A model generated the notes under the pieces. That model worked only from the letters and a program-made list of their open reading frames with translations. It was not told the origin of the DNA and did not search any database. 64,000 nt of DNA, taken from assembly GCA_964484265.1 (NCBI GenBank), contig CAZAFH010000025.1, positions 1 through 64,000 of the forward strand, written 5' to 3'. Within the stretch, counting starts at the first letter, position 1. The number at the start of each line of letters is the position of its first letter. Source of the DNA: SIAQ01 sp964484265 (lineage in GTDB: Bacteria; Planctomycetota; Planctomycetia; Gemmatales; Gemmataceae). The translations under genes and the position numbers were made by a program. Of the stretch, positions 20,990 to 29,522 are shown in pieces.

Positions 20990-22285
20990 TATTTCGCGGA
21001 GCCAGTCGAGAGCCCGGAAGAACTCCTCGTTGCTCGGCGTCACGTAGTGCCGATCGGCCATGCCTCGCGGCGAGTCCGCGAGGAAGTAGTTGGCGTAGAA
21101 CTTGAACTGGGGATGCTGGCCCAGCAGCGAAGCGGATGTCTTCCGCAGGTGCTTCATCCCCAGTCGGATTTTCTTGAGGTTCATCTTTGCGGCGATTCGC
21201 GTCCAGGCCGACTGGATGATGTCATACCTCCTAGCCGTCCCTCCCTCCAGCCAGAAGCGAACCAGCGGGTTCCCCTCGTCACTCGTGAGGACCAGATCGG
21301 CGTTCGTCGAGCGGTACTTCTTCAGCAGCGACAGGGTTTCGGGCCAGAGCTTGTACGTGACCACTGGGCCGTTACGGTCGCGCGTCTTGCTCCTGGCCCG
21401 CGTGAGCGTGCCTTGCTTCCAGTTCATTTCCTCTTCCCGCAGCTCGGCGATGTCATTCTGGTACATGCCGCAGTTGAGCATGAGGTAGAGGTAGAGCTTC
21501 GTCTTCTCGGAGAAGCCGTCGCAGGTCGTGAGCAGAGTGCGGACTTCCTCGATCGTGAACGTCTCGATCTTCGTCGGGGCAGAGTGGTTGAACCGGAAGC
21601 GACGAGAACGGAGATTCCCCGGCAGGGGAATGAGCTTCTTCTCCGCCAGACGACTGATGAACTGCTTGGCGGTCATGAGAAGCGTGTGCGCGTAGGTGGC
21701 GGAGAACTTTTGAGCGCTGATCTGGGACGATAGGTGGTTGAAGAACCCTTCGAGGCGGTCCTCGTTGATTGCCTCGATGGAGGTTTCGGGACCGATCCAC
21801 GCCACGAACTTGCCGATGTTCCGGCAGTAGCCGTCATATCGCCCTTCGCTCATCTGCCCCGACTGACAGACGCTCTGAAGGAGTTGCTTCCAGAGGGTCG
21901 CCTGGGCTTCGACGGTGCGATCTGCGGGCGTGGGCTTGACGGCACTCGTGACAACGCCGGCGGCCTGGTTCTTGAGAACCTGGTACTGGCCGGAGCCGAC
22001 GAGCGAATCGACCAACTGCTCGCGGCTGCTTTCATCGAGCTGGCTCCAGTCCTGCACCATCGACCAGACCTTGAGAGCGTCCGCCTTGCGTTCCTCCTCG
22101 GTCTGCGGAGTTTTTGCGATCTCTTCCAGCTTCGCTTCCCACCACGCGTTGGCGGCCGAAGCGCTTGCTTCTTTCGTGGGCGCCACTCCCAACTGGCGAC
22201 AGGAGACGATGAACATCTTGCCGAGGTGTTTCTTGAACCACCGCTTGGTGGAGGCCTGCCAGGTCATCAAATACCGCACCGCCAT
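20954..22285 (-). CDS. int: Tyrosine site-specific integrase, planctomycete type
   Basis: The 443-residue protein has a helical SAM-like N-terminal and core-binding region (about 120-225) and a C-terminal catalytic domain (about 235-440). Box II is seen in KHLRKTSASLLG (378-389) and the nucleophile as RHYV (Tyr414). The usual box-I Arg is not in its normal place: LNCGMYQNDIAEL (270-282) has no Arg. The same pattern occurs in other planctomycete integrases as I recall them, so the enzyme is probably active with a displaced Arg. The gene starts about 250 bp from tRNA-Ser, the presumed target. Confidence 0.88.
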   Translation of the reverse strand: MAVRYLMTWQASTKRWFKKHLGKMFIVSCRQLGVAPTKEASASAANAWWEAKLEEIAKTPQTEEERKADALKVWSMVQDWSQLDESSREQLVDSLVGSGQYQVLKNQAAGVVTSAVKPTPADRTVEAQATLWKQLLQSVCQSGQMSEGRYDGYCRNIGKFVAWIGPETSIEAINEDRLEGFFNHLSSQISAQKFSATYAHTLLMTAKQFISRLAEKKLIPLPGNLRSRRFRFNHSAPTKIETFTIEEVRTLLTTCDGFSEKTKLYLYLMLNCGMYQNDIAELREEEMNWKQGTLTRARSKTRDRNGPVVTYKLWPETLSLLKKYRSTNADLVLTSDEGNPLVRFWLEGGTARRYDIIQSAWTRIAAKMNLKKIRLGMKHLRKTSASLLGQHPQFKFYANYFLADSPRGMADRHYVTPSNEEFFRALDWLREILLGSEVLACVG

Positions 22286-22530
22286 TGCTGTACTCTCGAA
22301 GGGGTTTTGTTTTTGCTAACCAAAATGCTGCGTCTCCATTGTAGCGCGGTCGGATCGGCGAGAAGCAATTCTGCTAACCATTTTGCTAACTTTTGGTCGG
22401 GAGAATGGTCGGGAGAGAGGAAGCGGTTAGCAGAGAGGATCGAGGCGGGATGAGACGGGCCGAAAGGAATAGAGAAGGCGGAAGTGCAATAAAAGAAGCC
22501 AGTTACACCGAAGTGCAACTGGCTTGAAAG

Positions 22531-22617
22531 CGGAGAGGGCGGGATTCGAACCCGCGGTGGAGTTTCCCCCACACAGCATTTCCAGTGCTGCACCTTCGGC
22601 CGCTCGGTCACCTCTCC
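22531..22617 (-). tRNA. tRNA-Ser (GGA anticodon)
   Basis: Acceptor GGAGAGG/CCTCTCC, discriminator G, anticodon arm CAGCA-CTGGAAA-TGCTG with anticodon GGA, a long class II variable arm and T-arm GCGGG-TTCGAAT-CCCGC are all intact. CCA is not encoded. Its 5' half is duplicated at 35381-35421, and two integrase genes (one broken) flank it, so it is an integration hotspot. Confidence 0.95.
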
Positions 22618-22634
22618 GGCCTTGGTTTTCACCA
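22577..22634. repeat. attL-type core repeat (tRNA-Ser 5' half)
   Basis: This 58-bp sequence is repeated at 35381-35438 in the same orientation with one C/T difference. It spans from the anticodon loop through the tRNA 5' end into 17 bp of upstream flank. Confidence 0.75.
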
Positions 22635-22648
22635 CGTCATCTTAATTC

Positions 22649-22812
22649 AGTTGTCATTTTGCCTACAATGTTGACAACCAATCTGACAACCGGCATCGTT
22701 TTTCGGTTGTCAGGCGTGATTATCGGGATGTCAACGGGCAAACGTCGCTGATTCCCCGGTTGTCACTGACAACCAAAAAAGGCTATCCGCGTCAACGGAT
22801 AGCCGGTTGTCA
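22649..22812. repeat. Clustered GGTTGTCA octamers, probable integrase arm sites
   Basis: Six perfect copies of GGTTGTCA in both orientations start at 22672, 22684, 22705, 22758, 22767 and 22805, plus a near copy at 22649. A perfect 9-bp hairpin GGCTATCCG/CGGATAGCC (22781-22804) lies among them. The motif recurs at the other island end (35261). Confidence 0.65.
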
Positions 22813-22845
22813 CAAGCGTTACCACTTATCAGGGAGACAACGCCG

Positions 22846-23592
22846 ATGACGAAGGTCAATTCTACCAAATCTGCGCAAACTCGCAAGGCCACAAAGCCAA
22901 AGAAGCCGCATCCTGATTTTCCTTTGACGCCACATCCGTCCGGGCGATGGTGCAAGTAGGTGCTTGGCAAGTTGCACTACTTTGGCAAAGCCGTTCCTGA
23001 CGACAACGGCGAATCCGCACAGGCCGCGCTCGAACAATGGCTGGAACAGAAAGACGACTTGCTTGCTGGGCGTGTTCCGCGCCCCATAGGCGACAACAGC
23101 GACGGCAAAACATTGCGTGAACTCGTCAATTATGGAAACTCCGACGTAGGCTATCTTCCGATGAAGTCCATCGACCTGAAAGGCGAATGGGTAGCCTGTC
23201 CGCGCCAAAAGACCGGTATCGCTCGCCGGTGTCCATTGTGGCCGGAAACGGTTGCTGCTATCCGCGAATGGCTCGCCATGCGTCCGGCGCCAGCGGATGA
23301 GGCAGACGCCAATCTCGTGTTCCTGACGTGTCGTGGGTATCGCTGGCTGCCAAATCTCACATCACGGCCGCTCACCAACGAAATGCGCGAGTTGCTTGTT
23401 CGGCTCAAGATCGGCGGCAAACGGAGTTTTTATTCCTTTCGCCATACGTTCGCGACGATCGGCGGAGACAACCAGGATCAAATCGCAGTCGATTACATAA
23501 TGGGGCACGGCAAGAAGGACATGGCAACCGTCTACAGTGAGCGTGTGTTCGAGGAGCGCCTTCGAGCCGTTGCTGAGCATGTTCGACGATGA
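22846..23592 (+). pseudogene. Tyrosine integrase, nonsense mutation and internal deletion
   Basis: ATG 22846 begins MTKVNSTKSAQTRK... and continues into the integrase N-terminus (FPLTPHPSGRWCK), where TAG at 22957-22959 interrupts codon 38. Reading resumes in the same frame (GKLHYFGKAV, DDLLAGRVPR, TLRELVN) and then jumps straight into the catalytic domain (GNSDVGYLP, RPKTG-like RQKTGIARRCPLWPETV, SFRHTFATIGG, IMGHGKKDMATVYSE). The core-binding domain between is missing. It cannot make a working recombinase. It belongs to the island at 22577-35438. Confidence 0.85.
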
Positions 23593-24004
23593 CTTTTTGA
23601 TGCCAAACCTACTATGTAATATCTGAAAAAAGTGTTGACGTTCTCGACTCCAAAAAAGTGCTCAAAATGACCAATATTTTGAGACTATAGCATCGTTACA
23701 TGGAACTCTGGCGGCAAAATGGCGAAAAAACGTCGGGCAGAGCAACAACTCAGGAAGGCGTTCGCCTTGGGTTGTCAGCTTTGGAACCGACAGCCTCGCT
23801 GACGGCCTTTCCTCGGCAATTTGCCCGTTTTGTCATCAGGCGCCCATGTAACGTTGCTAAAGTCTCAATATTTTCCATTAATAGGTTATATAATCAGGCT
23901 AAGTCACCACGATGGAACATGATTGCGGCGCGCAACCGATGGAAAGGAGCCGTTGGAAACGGCGCTGCAAGACGCCGCAACGCTATTCACTTTTTGCTTA
24001 GGAC
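23593..24004. other. AT-rich gene-free stretch
   Basis: No gene is supported. There is a TTGAGAC/GTCTCAA inverted repeat (about 23680 and 23870) and a perfect TATAAT at 23889-23894 on the plus strand, a possible promoter for the HTH remnant that follows. A 27-codon frame near 23720 (MAKKRRAEQQ...) may be a gene fragment. Confidence 0.4.
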
Positions 24005-24291
24005 ATGAAGGTTAAAATGCTTTTGACGTCTCCGCGCGAAATCTGCGCACCCACATTATCCCCTCCCAAATCGCAGAACGTTACGATTGCAAAACCATCA
24101 AGGTTTTACGATGGATTCGTGAAGGCCAGCTCGAAGCCGTGAACACTGGCAACGGCAAGACGAAGCCACGCTGGCGCATCACCCCCGAGGCGCTCGAGGC
24201 TTTCCAGAGACGCCGCACGTCATCCGCACCGGCGAAACCAACTCCGCGGCGGCGGAAAAAAGACCCATCAGCAATCGAATTCTTTTCTTGA
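24005..24291 (+). pseudogene. Excisionase-like HTH gene with frameshift
   Basis: The 5' part reads LTSPREICAPTLSP and, after a one-base shift in a run of C (near 24060), continues as QIAERYDCKTIKVLRWIREGQ and RWRITPEALEAFQRRR, a MerR/excisionase-type winged HTH, ending at TGA 24289-24291. The split of one domain across two frames indicates a frameshifted gene, probably the island's former excisionase. Confidence 0.6.
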
Positions 24292-24690
24292 TTTGCCGCG
24301 ATAGATCGTCGATGCGCAGTTATTCGCGCGGAATCGCACAAACACGCGTTGATGACGGGCTGGCGACGTTTGTCGGCTTGCGGGCAACCAGGATCGACGG
24401 GAACACGTCGGCGTCGGGGAGGATTTGCTTGGCGTGGCCGAAATCGACGACTTGCTCCACCCAGGCGGATTCGCCGAAGAACTTGCGCAGACCTGCCGTA
24501 GCCTGCGCGCATCCATTTTTTGGTTACGACGAAGCCAAGCCGGCCACCGGGCTTGAGCAGCTTCATGGCGAGTTCGTAGAAGTAGACGTACAAATCAGCA
24601 ACGCCATTGAAGGCCTTGTAATGATTTTCGAGGAAGGGTTTGTCCTAGCGGAACAGCGGCGGTTTCTGACGACCGAATTATAACCCGCGT
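24292..24690 (-). pseudogene. N6-adenine DNA methyltransferase fragment
   Basis: The minus strand reads NHYKAFNGVADLYVYFYELA and MKLLKPGGRLGFVVTKKWMR, then changes frame to FFGESAWVEQVVDFGHAKQI and DADVFPSILVARKPTN: the post-NPPY part of type IIG/Eco57I-like methyltransferases. An in-frame TAG, a frameshift and missing ends show it is a remnant. The island once carried a restriction-modification gene. Confidence 0.65.
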
Positions 24691-25337
24691 TGGACGACGC
24701 CCAAGCAGACAAGGGCCACGACTTCTTCGTTGATGCCGCTCACTTCGTTTACGGGACTTTCCTCTGTTGCCTATAGTGCCTCGCCCGCATCCTCGTGCGT
24801 GCCGCTTCAGGGCGACTACGCTTGAACGTTCTGGGCGCCAGGGACGCGATCAGCCGACGACTGCTCGCCGTGACCAACACAACGGTGGTCAACAGCGAAA
24901 TGATGTGCGAACTGCTTCGCAAGATTGCCGCCGAGAAACTCGTGGGGCCCATCACCATCGTCTTGGACAACGCCCGTTACCAACGCAACCAGATGGTCCA
25001 TGATCTGGCCGCTCAATTGGGCATTCGACTCTATTTCCAGCCGTCGTATTCGCCCAACCTGAATCTCATCGAACGCCTGTGGGGCTTCGCGAAACGGCAG
25101 AGTGTGTACGAGAAATACCTCGCCAATTTTGCCTCGTTCCAAGCAGCGATTGGAGTAACTCTCGCCGCACTCTCCACGACCCACGCCAATAAGCTGAAAG
25201 CTGAAAACCTTGATGACGCTGAACTTTCAAGAATTCCACGACGCCCCATTACTGACCGCGTAGGGTATAACGGGATCGACGTAAGTTACGTCTTGCGCGC
25301 ATCGCGGTGCAACATTCCTGCCAAATCGCAATCATGA
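24689..25337 (+). pseudogene. IS630-family transposase remnant
   Basis: The frame reads HDFFVDAAHFVYGTFLCCL, TAG, then LARILVRAASGRLRLNVLGA and onward to VLDNARYQRN and SYSPNLNLIERLWGFAKRQ, the DDE core of IS630 elements. The N-terminal DNA-binding half is missing and one codon is a stop (probably TGG to TAG). It is inactive. Confidence 0.75.
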
Positions 25338-25348
25338 ATATTGCTTTT

Positions 25349-26839
25349 CTATCCCGCGGTTCCAATCGAGAACACACTAGCTTGCCAAGGTGTCATGTCG
25401 AGAAAAAGGCCGCGTGCCTGTAGGTCGTCGCCGTTCCATTCGTATGAAGCGTCTCGCAGTTGGTCTCGGAACCGCCATTTCTTGCCGCCGAGGTTAGCGA
25501 ACGGCAGTCGCACATGGCACTGGCTTTGGTTACCGGCATAGTTCACTGCGACAACATAGCGCTCGTCAGCGCCGCCTTGCCAGGCGAAGGCGAGGAAGCA
25601 ATCGTTGGTCCAGTTACCGTCCCAGCCCGGGGAGCAATCGAGTAGTTGCCACTGTCCGTCGCGAAAGGCCGCCTGGCGCAGAACGGCGAGCAGCCGGTGG
25701 TAGAATTCGGTCAGTTTCTGATCCACTAGTTCGCTGGGCCCGCGCGACAGGTGGGGCGAAATTCGCTTTTTGCGGCCTTCGAATTGGCCTTGATGGAAAA
25801 ACCTCAATCCAGGCGATAGGAAGGTCGCCACCGCCGCAGCCTGGTGAACGTCCGGAGAGAATGTAGCCGCGGCGCGTGGCTCATCATGGTTCTCCAGGAA
25901 TCGAGCCAGCTTGTCCTGGTAATCAAAGCCGGCGCGGAAATGATCGCGCACGGGGCGGGCGTGTAGTTCTCGAAGGCGATCATAGAGCCGCTTGTCGTAG
26001 GCGTAATCAAAGCCCTGTTGTTGCAGAGTCCATTCGAGGTCCCAATACACCTCGGCCATGAAGGTGAAGTCGGGAACGAGCTCACGCACCTTCTGCGTCG
26101 CCTTCGGCCAGAAAGGCGACGCCTTCAGTCCCCAGGTTCGTTCAAAAACTTCGGGCAACACTAGCATGGCCATATCGCAGCGGACGCCATCGCATTGTCC
26201 GGCGATCTTGAGGAGGTTCTCAATCATTGCCTGCTGTGTGGCGGGATTCGCATAGTTGAGTTGCAGCGTGTCGGGCCAGCCGGCAAAGTAAGGATCACGG
26301 CCGTGGGCAAAGATCATGGAATCAATTCCACGCTTAACGCGGACATAATTTTGCGGAGCGTGCGCCAGGTCGCCCTCGTTACCGCGAACGAAAAGCTCGG
26401 GCTGCGTTTCGACCCAGGGATGACCGAGCCCCATGTGGTTTGGGACGAAGTCGAGCATGAGTTTCATGCCGCGTTTTTTGAGGCGTTCGCGCATTCGTGC
26501 CAGTCCAGCGTCGCCGCAAAGCGCCGTATGTACCGTGTAACCGGTGATCGCGAAGCCAGAGCCAGGGATATCCTCGTCTTTGAGATCGGGCAGCGTTTCC
26601 TGGAAATCCCGGCGCCACTCGGCGTTGCTGAGCGAGATCCGCTGCGCCTCAAGACCGGTTTGCCAGACGCTCAAGAGCCAAACCCAGTCGAAGCCCTTTT
26701 TGGCGAGACCGTCCAACTCCTCATCCGGAATGTCATCGAGCGTAGCATGTCGTCCGAGCGAACGAGACAACTCGGTCAGCCATACGCGAGTGTTAATTTG
26801 GTAAAGCGAAGGGTAGCGAGGAGCGGTCATGGTAGACAC
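25349..26839 (-). CDS. GH13 alpha-amylase family glycoside hydrolase
   Basis: The 496-residue (beta/alpha)8 enzyme shows the four GH13 regions: DFVPNH (130-135), GVRCDMA with nucleophile Asp222, FMAEVYW with acid/base Glu263, and ENHDEP with Asp319. It has no signal peptide, so it acts in the cytoplasm. The exact substrate (alpha-glucan, sucrose or trehalose-type) cannot be fixed. Together with the GH63-like gene it gives the island a carbohydrate-processing character. Confidence 0.85.
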   Translation of the reverse strand: MSTMTAPRYPSLYQINTRVWLTELSRSLGRHATLDDIPDEELDGLAKKGFDWVWLLSVWQTGLEAQRISLSNAEWRRDFQETLPDLKDEDIPGSGFAITGYTVHTALCGDAGLARMRERLKKRGMKLMLDFVPNHMGLGHPWVETQPELFVRGNEGDLAHAPQNYVRVKRGIDSMIFAHGRDPYFAGWPDTLQLNYANPATQQAMIENLLKIAGQCDGVRCDMAMLVLPEVFERTWGLKASPFWPKATQKVRELVPDFTFMAEVYWDLEWTLQQQGFDYAYDKRLYDRLRELHARPVRDHFRAGFDYQDKLARFLENHDEPRAAATFSPDVHQAAAVATFLSPGLRFFHQGQFEGRKKRISPHLSRGPSELVDQKLTEFYHRLLAVLRQAAFRDGQWQLLDCSPGWDGNWTNDCFLAFAWQGGADERYVVAVNYAGNQSQCHVRLPFANLGGKKWRFRDQLRDASYEWNGDDLQARGLFLDMTPWQASVFSIGTAG

Positions 26840-26996
26840 CTAGGGTTAGGTAGGAGAGGCAAGCGGGGAGTTGCCGGGTATGTGTTTGTATTTCCAATAT
26901 TGTTCAGGTCTGGCGCCTGAATAATCCGATTAATCATTAAGGCCGGCCTACCTGATCGGCCATGGTGAGGCTATTGTCTTGTGGTCCTGCTCATTC

Positions 26997-28085
26997 ATGA
27001 AAACGCGATCTCAATTCATTATGTTTCTGAGCCTCGCGTTGTTTGGTCCCATCGGTTGCCAGCACTACGGCCCTCGCACGATCGTCGCTGATCGTATTCC
27101 GTATAACGAGGCGATCGCACACTCCTGGAAAGAGCAGACGCTGTTGAATATCGTGAAAATGCGTTACATGGACACACCGTTCTTCGTCGATGTACCACAA
27201 ATCACGAGCGGTTACACCATCCAGGGTACGGCCGGTGCTACCGGGGGCATATTCCCGCCTGTGAGCCCGCTTGCCACGTTCGTGCAGCAACTCGGTTTGA
27301 CTGTAAATGGGCAATATGCTTACCAAGACCGCCCCACTATTTCCTATCAACCGCAAACCGGCTCGCAGTTCATCCGCAACTTGACGCAACCGATCAATCC
27401 GGGGTCGGTTCTCTTCCTCCTGCAGTCGGGTTATCCGGCGGATATCGTCTTCGATCTCACTGTGGAATCGATCAACGGAGTCAAAAACCGTTCGGTGTCA
27501 GGCGGGCAATTAAGACCGGCCGATCCCGAGTTCAACATGATCGTCAAGACGCTTCGCAAAGCCCAGTCCTCCGGTCATGTCGGGATTCGCGTCGAACGCG
27601 ACAAAGCCAAGGGCGACTCGGTTGTGTTCTTCTTTCACGACAAAGACATCGATCCCGAGTTGGCGAAGGAACAGGAAGAAGTACGTAGGGCTCTGCGAAT
27701 TGATCCCAAGGAAGGCGAGTTCCGAGTCGTCTTTGGCGCCACGGCGTCAAGTCCGAAAGAAATTGCCATCCTGTCGCGGTCAGTCCTTCGCATCATGGGC
27801 GAATTATCCGTTAATGTCGAAGTGCCCGCAGAGCACTTTGCCAGCGGCATCGCCCCGCCACTCGGAGATATTGACGCTGGGGAAAACTCACAGTTCCGGG
27901 TTTTCAGTTCGTGCAAGAAGCCATGCGATGCGTTCACGGCGGTTTTCTACGAAGGACGCTGGTTCTGGATCGACAAAACCGACTTCCGTTCCAAGCGAAC
28001 CGTCAGCTACCTTCTGGTGCTTCTTGCGCTATCCGATACTGGGGCGAAGGAGAACCTTCCAGTAATCACGATCCAGGCTAACTGA
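26997..28085 (+). CDS. Putative lipoprotein of unknown function (362 aa)
   Basis: The start MKTRSQFIMFLSLALFGPIGCQHY gives a lipoprotein signal with lipobox-like FGPIGC; the frame is open six codons further upstream. The mature part contains IAHSWKEQTLLNIVKMRYMD, a segment I recall from conserved bacterial lipoproteins of unknown function, and a C-terminal FRVFSSCKKP followed by AFTAVFYEGRWFWIDKTDFRSK. No enzyme motif is visible. It is transcribed opposite to its neighbours. Confidence 0.7.
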   Translation: MKTRSQFIMFLSLALFGPIGCQHYGPRTIVADRIPYNEAIAHSWKEQTLLNIVKMRYMDTPFFVDVPQITSGYTIQGTAGATGGIFPPVSPLATFVQQLGLTVNGQYAYQDRPTISYQPQTGSQFIRNLTQPINPGSVLFLLQSGYPADIVFDLTVESINGVKNRSVSGGQLRPADPEFNMIVKTLRKAQSSGHVGIRVERDKAKGDSVVFFFHDKDIDPELAKEQEEVRRALRIDPKEGEFRVVFGATASSPKEIAILSRSVLRIMGELSVNVEVPAEHFASGIAPPLGDIDAGENSQFRVFSSCKKPCDAFTAVFYEGRWFWIDKTDFRSKRTVSYLLVLLALSDTGAKENLPVITIQAN

Positions 28086-28103
28086 GTTCTGATACACCTC
28101 GTT

Positions 28104-28730
28104 TCACCTCTCGGCTCGGTCCGTCACCAGACCAAGATCCGCCATCGCCCTCAAAATGATCTCGACTCCAATGCATATTTGTATGAACACCATGGCAGCG
28201 CCCACGATGAAGAGCACCAGCATCAACCCCGGCGTCTTCATGACCATGTCGAAAAAGAACATCACGAGGAAATCGAGTACCATGACAATGGCCAGCGAGA
28301 TTCCGATTGCCGTCCACGCGCCGGGACGATCTGGCGCGAGCATTACGAAAATCAAAATGGCTGCTACACCCGCAGGCGGCACTATGACGGGGACGGCCAA
28401 GGGAGATGCGGCAATCTGAATCAGTGTCGCCCCGGGTTTCGCCAACGCAGGTTGCGCCCTTCGAAAGATCGTGTTCAGAGCTGCAATGATCAGCACCATT
28501 CCCCCTGAAATGCGCAATGCATTAAGCGAGATGTGATATCTGTCGAGCAGCGTGCCACCGACAAGAGTCACAAACAGAACCAAGGCAGTGGCGATCACTG
28601 TAGCACGGACGGCAAGCGCCCGTTTGAGCGAGACATCCCCATCTTTCGTCAAGCTGACAAAAGCCTGGATGATCTTGATCGGCCCAAGCAGCATGAAAAA
28701 GATCGTGAAGATAAACGGAAAGTGATCCAT
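28104..28730 (-). CDS. MarC-family integral membrane protein
   Basis: MDHFPFIFTIFFMLLGPIKII starts a 208-residue protein with about six membrane helices and the family features KRALAVRATVIATALVLF, LNALRISGGMVLIIAAL and AVPVIVPPAGVAAILIF. MarC proteins have no assigned transport activity. The start at 28730 is chosen at the first hydrophobic segment; the frame is open further upstream without membrane-protein character. Confidence 0.85.
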   Translation of the reverse strand: MDHFPFIFTIFFMLLGPIKIIQAFVSLTKDGDVSLKRALAVRATVIATALVLFVTLVGGTLLDRYHISLNALRISGGMVLIIAALNTIFRRAQPALAKPGATLIQIAASPLAVPVIVPPAGVAAILIFVMLAPDRPGAWTAIGISLAIVMVLDFLVMFFFDMVMKTPGLMLVLFIVGAAMVFIQICIGVEIILRAMADLGLVTDRAER

Positions 28731-28798
28731 GCGTTTCCCCTGATTGCCGTCGCTTGCTCCGCTGCGAATAAACGAAACCCTGAGACAGGTTGTCCTTG

Positions 28799-29509
28799 TC
28801 ACTCCCTGCAGATCGGCATCGTTGCAAGGAAGATGATGTTGATCACGAAGAACGCCAGAGCGATGGACACGATCGCGATTCGGAGGTGGCGCAAATCGAT
28901 CGTTCCCGCGATACCGCCGAAGAAAAGTACGGAGGCGAACAACACCGTGAGTAGCACATAGGTGTCGGATCTTTCGTTGGCTTGCTGGGCAGCGGCGAAT
29001 TCCTGAGCCGATAGCTCCTCCAGGCGTTTTGCCTCGCCCAACTCCGGCTGTACGTATTCCGCCATGCTCATAGGGCTCTGCGGCGCCTTGGGGTTGTTGA
29101 ACGGATCTGTTCGAAGCCACGCCTCAACAGCTTTCTTCATCTCGGGACGGAAGCGTTTGAATAGGAATTGCTCCTGACTCTGGTTGCCCTCGTGCTTGGC
29201 GTTCATCCAATTGATGCCCATCGCCGCATCGTGGGCTCGCAGCTGCAGGGCCTCGACGTGAAAGGTCGAACTCTCACGGCCGGCCTTGTTTGCCGCGTTC
29301 AGCCTGAATGTCTGCGCGCCGCTCCACCGGGTCCCTTGATATGCACACCAGGCCGTGGACATCGTTGCCAGCGAAAGAACAACGGCGTAGACGATCTCCG
29401 CCCAGCGTGCTTGCTGGTCTTTCTCGACCGCCGCAAGGATGCGCTGTAGGACGGCGGAGGTCTCCTGGGGAGACAGTTCTTGCGTCAAGGGTTTATCGCT
29501 GGCGCTCAT
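28799..29509 (-). CDS. DUF4337-like membrane protein
   Basis: MSASDKPLTQELSPQETS... (236 aa) has one N-terminal membrane helix (EIVYAVVLSLATMSTAWCAYQ), a long helical, Gln/Glu-rich soluble part, and two C-terminal helices (YVLLTVLFASVLFFGGIAGTI, IAIVSIALAFFVINIIFLAT). The organisation resembles DUF4337 proteins. The function is unknown. It lies 13 bp after the DUF2252 gene. Confidence 0.65.
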   Translation of the reverse strand: MSASDKPLTQELSPQETSAVLQRILAAVEKDQQARWAEIVYAVVLSLATMSTAWCAYQGTRWSGAQTFRLNAANKAGRESSTFHVEALQLRAHDAAMGINWMNAKHEGNQSQEQFLFKRFRPEMKKAVEAWLRTDPFNNPKAPQSPMSMAEYVQPELGEAKRLEELSAQEFAAAQQANERSDTYVLLTVLFASVLFFGGIAGTIDLRHLRIAIVSIALAFFVINIIFLATMPICRE

Positions 29510-29522
29510 ACCTGCGCTCCGT

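Larger units (their letters stand above)
1..22530. mobile_element. Integrated phage/ICE-like accessory element (left end outside window)
   Basis: This is inferred from content. The stretch holds many short overlapping genes, a prim-pol, an excisionase-like HTH protein, modification and restriction-like genes, and an intact-looking tyrosine integrase whose gene starts about 250 bp from tRNA-Ser, the classic arrangement at an attachment site. The right boundary is placed at the tRNA 3' end by inference. The left boundary is not in the window and no matching att repeat was found inside it. The element could also be several nested insertions, since an IS1595 transposase lies within it. Confidence 0.5.

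Noticed and set aside
22649..22812. CRISPR array or replication iterons
   Set aside because: The GGTTGTCA units are 8 bp, in both orientations and unevenly spaced, without spacers; position beside an att core favours integrase arm sites.
24081..24593. A 170-aa minus-strand protein
   Set aside because: Only its first 33 residues match a methyltransferase; the rest is a frameshifted read of the same gene and then unrelated DNA. Treated as a pseudogene.
28731..29120. N-terminal extension of the MarC frame
   Set aside because: The added residues lie over the DUF4337-like gene and lack membrane-protein character; the family start is at 28730.
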